A stretch of 5,927 nucleotides of DNA, taken from Rhodobacteraceae bacterium UBA2553. GTDB taxonomy: Bacteria; Pseudomonadota; Alphaproteobacteria; Rhodobacterales; Rhodobacteraceae. This document shows positions 4,572 to 5,927 of the stretch, one piece after another. The notes beneath the pieces are model-generated. The model was given only the letters and a program-made list of their open reading frames with translations, was not told where the DNA came from and did not search any database. The stretch lies in NCBI GenBank assembly GCA_002340515.1, contig DDMF01000072.1, forward strand, positions 1,043-6,969, written 5' to 3'. Position numbers and translations under genes: made by a program. Numbering within the stretch: the first letter of the stretch is position 1; every line of letters starts with the position of its first letter.

Positions 4572-5705
4572 ATGGCCAGCGATAATGGCGGCCCTTGGGG
4601 CGGCGGCGGAAACTCCGGCGGTTCAGGCGGCGACAAGGGAAACAAAGGGGGCGGCAATCGCCCTCCGAACCGACCGGGTGAACAACCCCCGATCCCGGAA
4701 ATCGAAGAGTTGATGAAAAAAGGCCAGGAACAGCTGCGCGTTCTTATGGGCGGGCGTTCTGACGGGCGTCGTTCTGGCGGTGGTCAGGGCGCTGGCGGCG
4801 GCGGCATGGGCCGTGGCGTTTTGCTGTTGGGGGCATTGGCGGCGGCCGGTGTTTGGGTGTTCTCAAGCTTTTACCGCGTTGATACGTCTGAACAATCTGT
4901 CGAACAGCTGTTTGGTGCGCGCTACGGCGTTGGGCAAGAGGGTCTGAATTTTGCCCCTTGGCCGGTTGTGACCAAAGAGATTTACCCGGTGACCCGCGAA
5001 AACATCATCAACATTGGCGAAGGCAGTTCTGGCCTGATGCTGACCGGGGATGAAAACATCGTGGACATTGATTTCCAGGTGGTGTGGAACATTTCGAACA
5101 TTGAAGAGTTCGTTTACAACCTTGCCGCCCCCGAAGACACGATCAAAGCGGTGTCGGAATCGGCGATGCGCGAGATTATTGCGCGGTCGAAACTGGCCCC
5201 CATTCTGACCTCGGATCGGGGGGTCATTCAACAAGAGCTGACCGAATTGATTCAAGCCACATTGGATGGCTATAAAGCCGGTGTGAACATCGTGCGTGTG
5301 AACTTTGACAAAGCGGATCCCCCCGCTGAGGTGATCAACAGCTTCCGCGAAGTGCAAGCGGCGGAACAAACCCGCGATACATTGCAAAAACAAGCGGATG
5401 CTTATGCCAACAAAGTTGTGGCGGCGGCCCGTGGTGAAGCGGCGCAATTGCTGGAAGAGGCTGAAGGCTATCGTGCCCGTGTGGTCAATGAAGCCGAGGG
5501 TGAGGCCGCGCGTTTCATCTCGGTCTACGAAGAATACGCGAAGGCCGAAGAGATCACGCGAAAACGCCTGTATCTTGAGACAATTGAAAAGGTCATGGGG
5601 TCGGTCGATAAGGTCATTATGGACGATTCAATTGGTGGTGAAGGCGGCGTTGTCCCGTATCTTCCGCTGAATGAACTGACCAAACAAAGCGGAGGGTCAC
5701 AGTGA
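4572..5705 (+). CDS. hflK: HflK, SPFH-family subunit of the FtsH-modulating HflKC complex
   Basis: HflK and HflC form a large inner-membrane assembly around the AAA protease FtsH and modulate its activity on membrane proteins. The 377-residue product begins MASDNGGPWGGGG, a glycine-rich cytoplasmic N-terminus (1-80) typical of HflK. A single membrane segment follows at about 82-100 (GVLLLGALAAAGVWVFSSF), then the periplasmic SPFH/band-7 domain (about 100-265), including LTGDENIVDIDFQVVW (157-172). DPPAEVINSFREVQAAEQTR (249-268) leads into an Ala/Glu-rich predicted coiled coil (about 260-335) with AYANKVVAAARGEAAQ (277-292). The start at 4572 was chosen over the GTG at 4536 because of AAGGA at 4557-4561 and family similarity. 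The stop TGA shares its A with the hflC ATG, indicating translational coupling. The C-terminal tail after 350 is Gly/Ser-rich. The product is somewhat shorter than the E. coli protein (419 aa) but nothing essential appears missing. Confidence 0.95.
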   Translation: MASDNGGPWGGGGNSGGSGGDKGNKGGGNRPPNRPGEQPPIPEIEELMKKGQEQLRVLMGGRSDGRRSGGGQGAGGGGMGRGVLLLGALAAAGVWVFSSFYRVDTSEQSVEQLFGARYGVGQEGLNFAPWPVVTKEIYPVTRENIINIGEGSSGLMLTGDENIVDIDFQVVWNISNIEEFVYNLAAPEDTIKAVSESAMREIIARSKLAPILTSDRGVIQQELTELIQATLDGYKAGVNIVRVNFDKADPPAEVINSFREVQAAEQTRDTLQKQADAYANKVVAAARGEAAQLLEEAEGYRARVVNEAEGEAARFISVYEEYAKAEEITRKRLYLETIEKVMGSVDKVIMDDSIGGEGGVVPYLPLNELTKQSGGSQ

Positions 5706-5927
5706 TGAATAAGTCGCAAATGACCATTGCAGCATTGGTCGCAGCCGTCGTTGTGGCGCTGCAATCTGTGTATATTGTCGATGAGCGTGAAAAAGCGCTG
5801 AAGCTTTGGTTTGGTGAGGTCACAGAAGAAGTGTCGGATCCGGGCCTGTATTTCAAAGTGCCGCTGTTGCATGAGATCGTCAAATATGATGATCGGATCC
5901 TGCCGCTGGGCACGCGCAAGCTGGAAG
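5705..5927 (+). CDS. hflC: HflC, SPFH-family partner of HflK; N-terminal part only
   Basis: The first 74 codons are present before the right window edge, out of roughly 290-335 usual for the family. A short cytoplasmic end, MNKSQ, is followed by a membrane segment or signal anchor (about 6-24). The start of the SPFH domain is recognisable: YIVDEREKALKLWFGEV (23-39) and DPGLYFKVPLL (45-55) match the VKEGERGITLRFGKV and PGLHFKIPF regions of E. coli HflC. The ATG overlaps the hflK stop as TGATG, and GGAGGG (5691-5696) eight bases upstream is a strong ribosome-binding site inside the end of hflK. HflC would pair with HflK in the FtsH-associated complex. The rest of the gene is outside the window. 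Confidence 0.93.
   Translation, partial: MNKSQMTIAALVAAVVVALQSVYIVDEREKALKLWFGEVTEEVSDPGLYFKVPLLHEIVKYDDRILPLGTRKLE

Overview
The window looks like chromosomal DNA of an alphaproteobacterium, most likely of the Rhodobacteraceae/Roseobacter group. This is inferred from a moderately GC-rich coding style, a single-chain bacterial L-serine dehydratase, the rpiA-gor-hflK-hflC gene order, and an intergenic TCCGGCGGGGATATTT string that I associate from memory with Rhodobacterales. No tRNA, rRNA, CRISPR array, insertion sequence or prophage gene is visible. The genes are ordinary housekeeping genes; the unusual content is in the two long intergenic gaps.

Layout. Positions 1-1070 (minus) hold the first 356 codons of sdaA, L-serine ammonia-lyase, cut by the left window edge. 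Upstream of it on the same strand is a small DUF454/YbaN-family membrane protein (1149-1502), 78 nt away and probably co-transcribed. A 231-nt divergent spacer (1503-1733) separates this pair from the plus-strand genes: rpiA (ribose-5-phosphate isomerase A, 1734-2516), gor (glutathione-disulfide reductase, 2846-4222), hflK (4572-5705) and the beginning of hflC (5705 to the right edge). hflK and hflC overlap by one base (TGATG) and form a clear operon encoding the membrane HflKC complex, which modulates the FtsH protease.

The rpiA-gor gap (2517-2845) contains three tandem 32-bp units, each carrying a 17-bp dyad of consensus CTTTAAAC-T-GTTTAAAG. Their centres are exactly 32 bp apart at 2541, 2573 and 2605, and a fourth, decayed copy in the same phase overlaps the rpiA stop codon. 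A weak terminator-like hairpin, the Rhodobacterales-like motif and two small dyads before gor follow. The gor-hflK gap (4223-4571) contains a strong intrinsic terminator directly after gor, then 17 tandem copies of an 8-bp unit (CCAGTTTT, with CTAGTTTT/CTAGTTTG variants only at the edges), a perfect 12-bp palindrome, a hairpin and the hflK ribosome-binding site.

Functionally, RpiA (non-oxidative pentose phosphate pathway), Gor (NADPH-dependent glutathione recycling) and HflKC (membrane protein quality control) fit a general metabolic and stress-maintenance neighbourhood. Nothing in the sequence shows that they are co-regulated, and the terminator after gor argues that hflKC is a separate transcription unit. 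I see no new protein system here. The best candidates for something undescribed are the phased palindrome array after rpiA and the octamer array before hflK.
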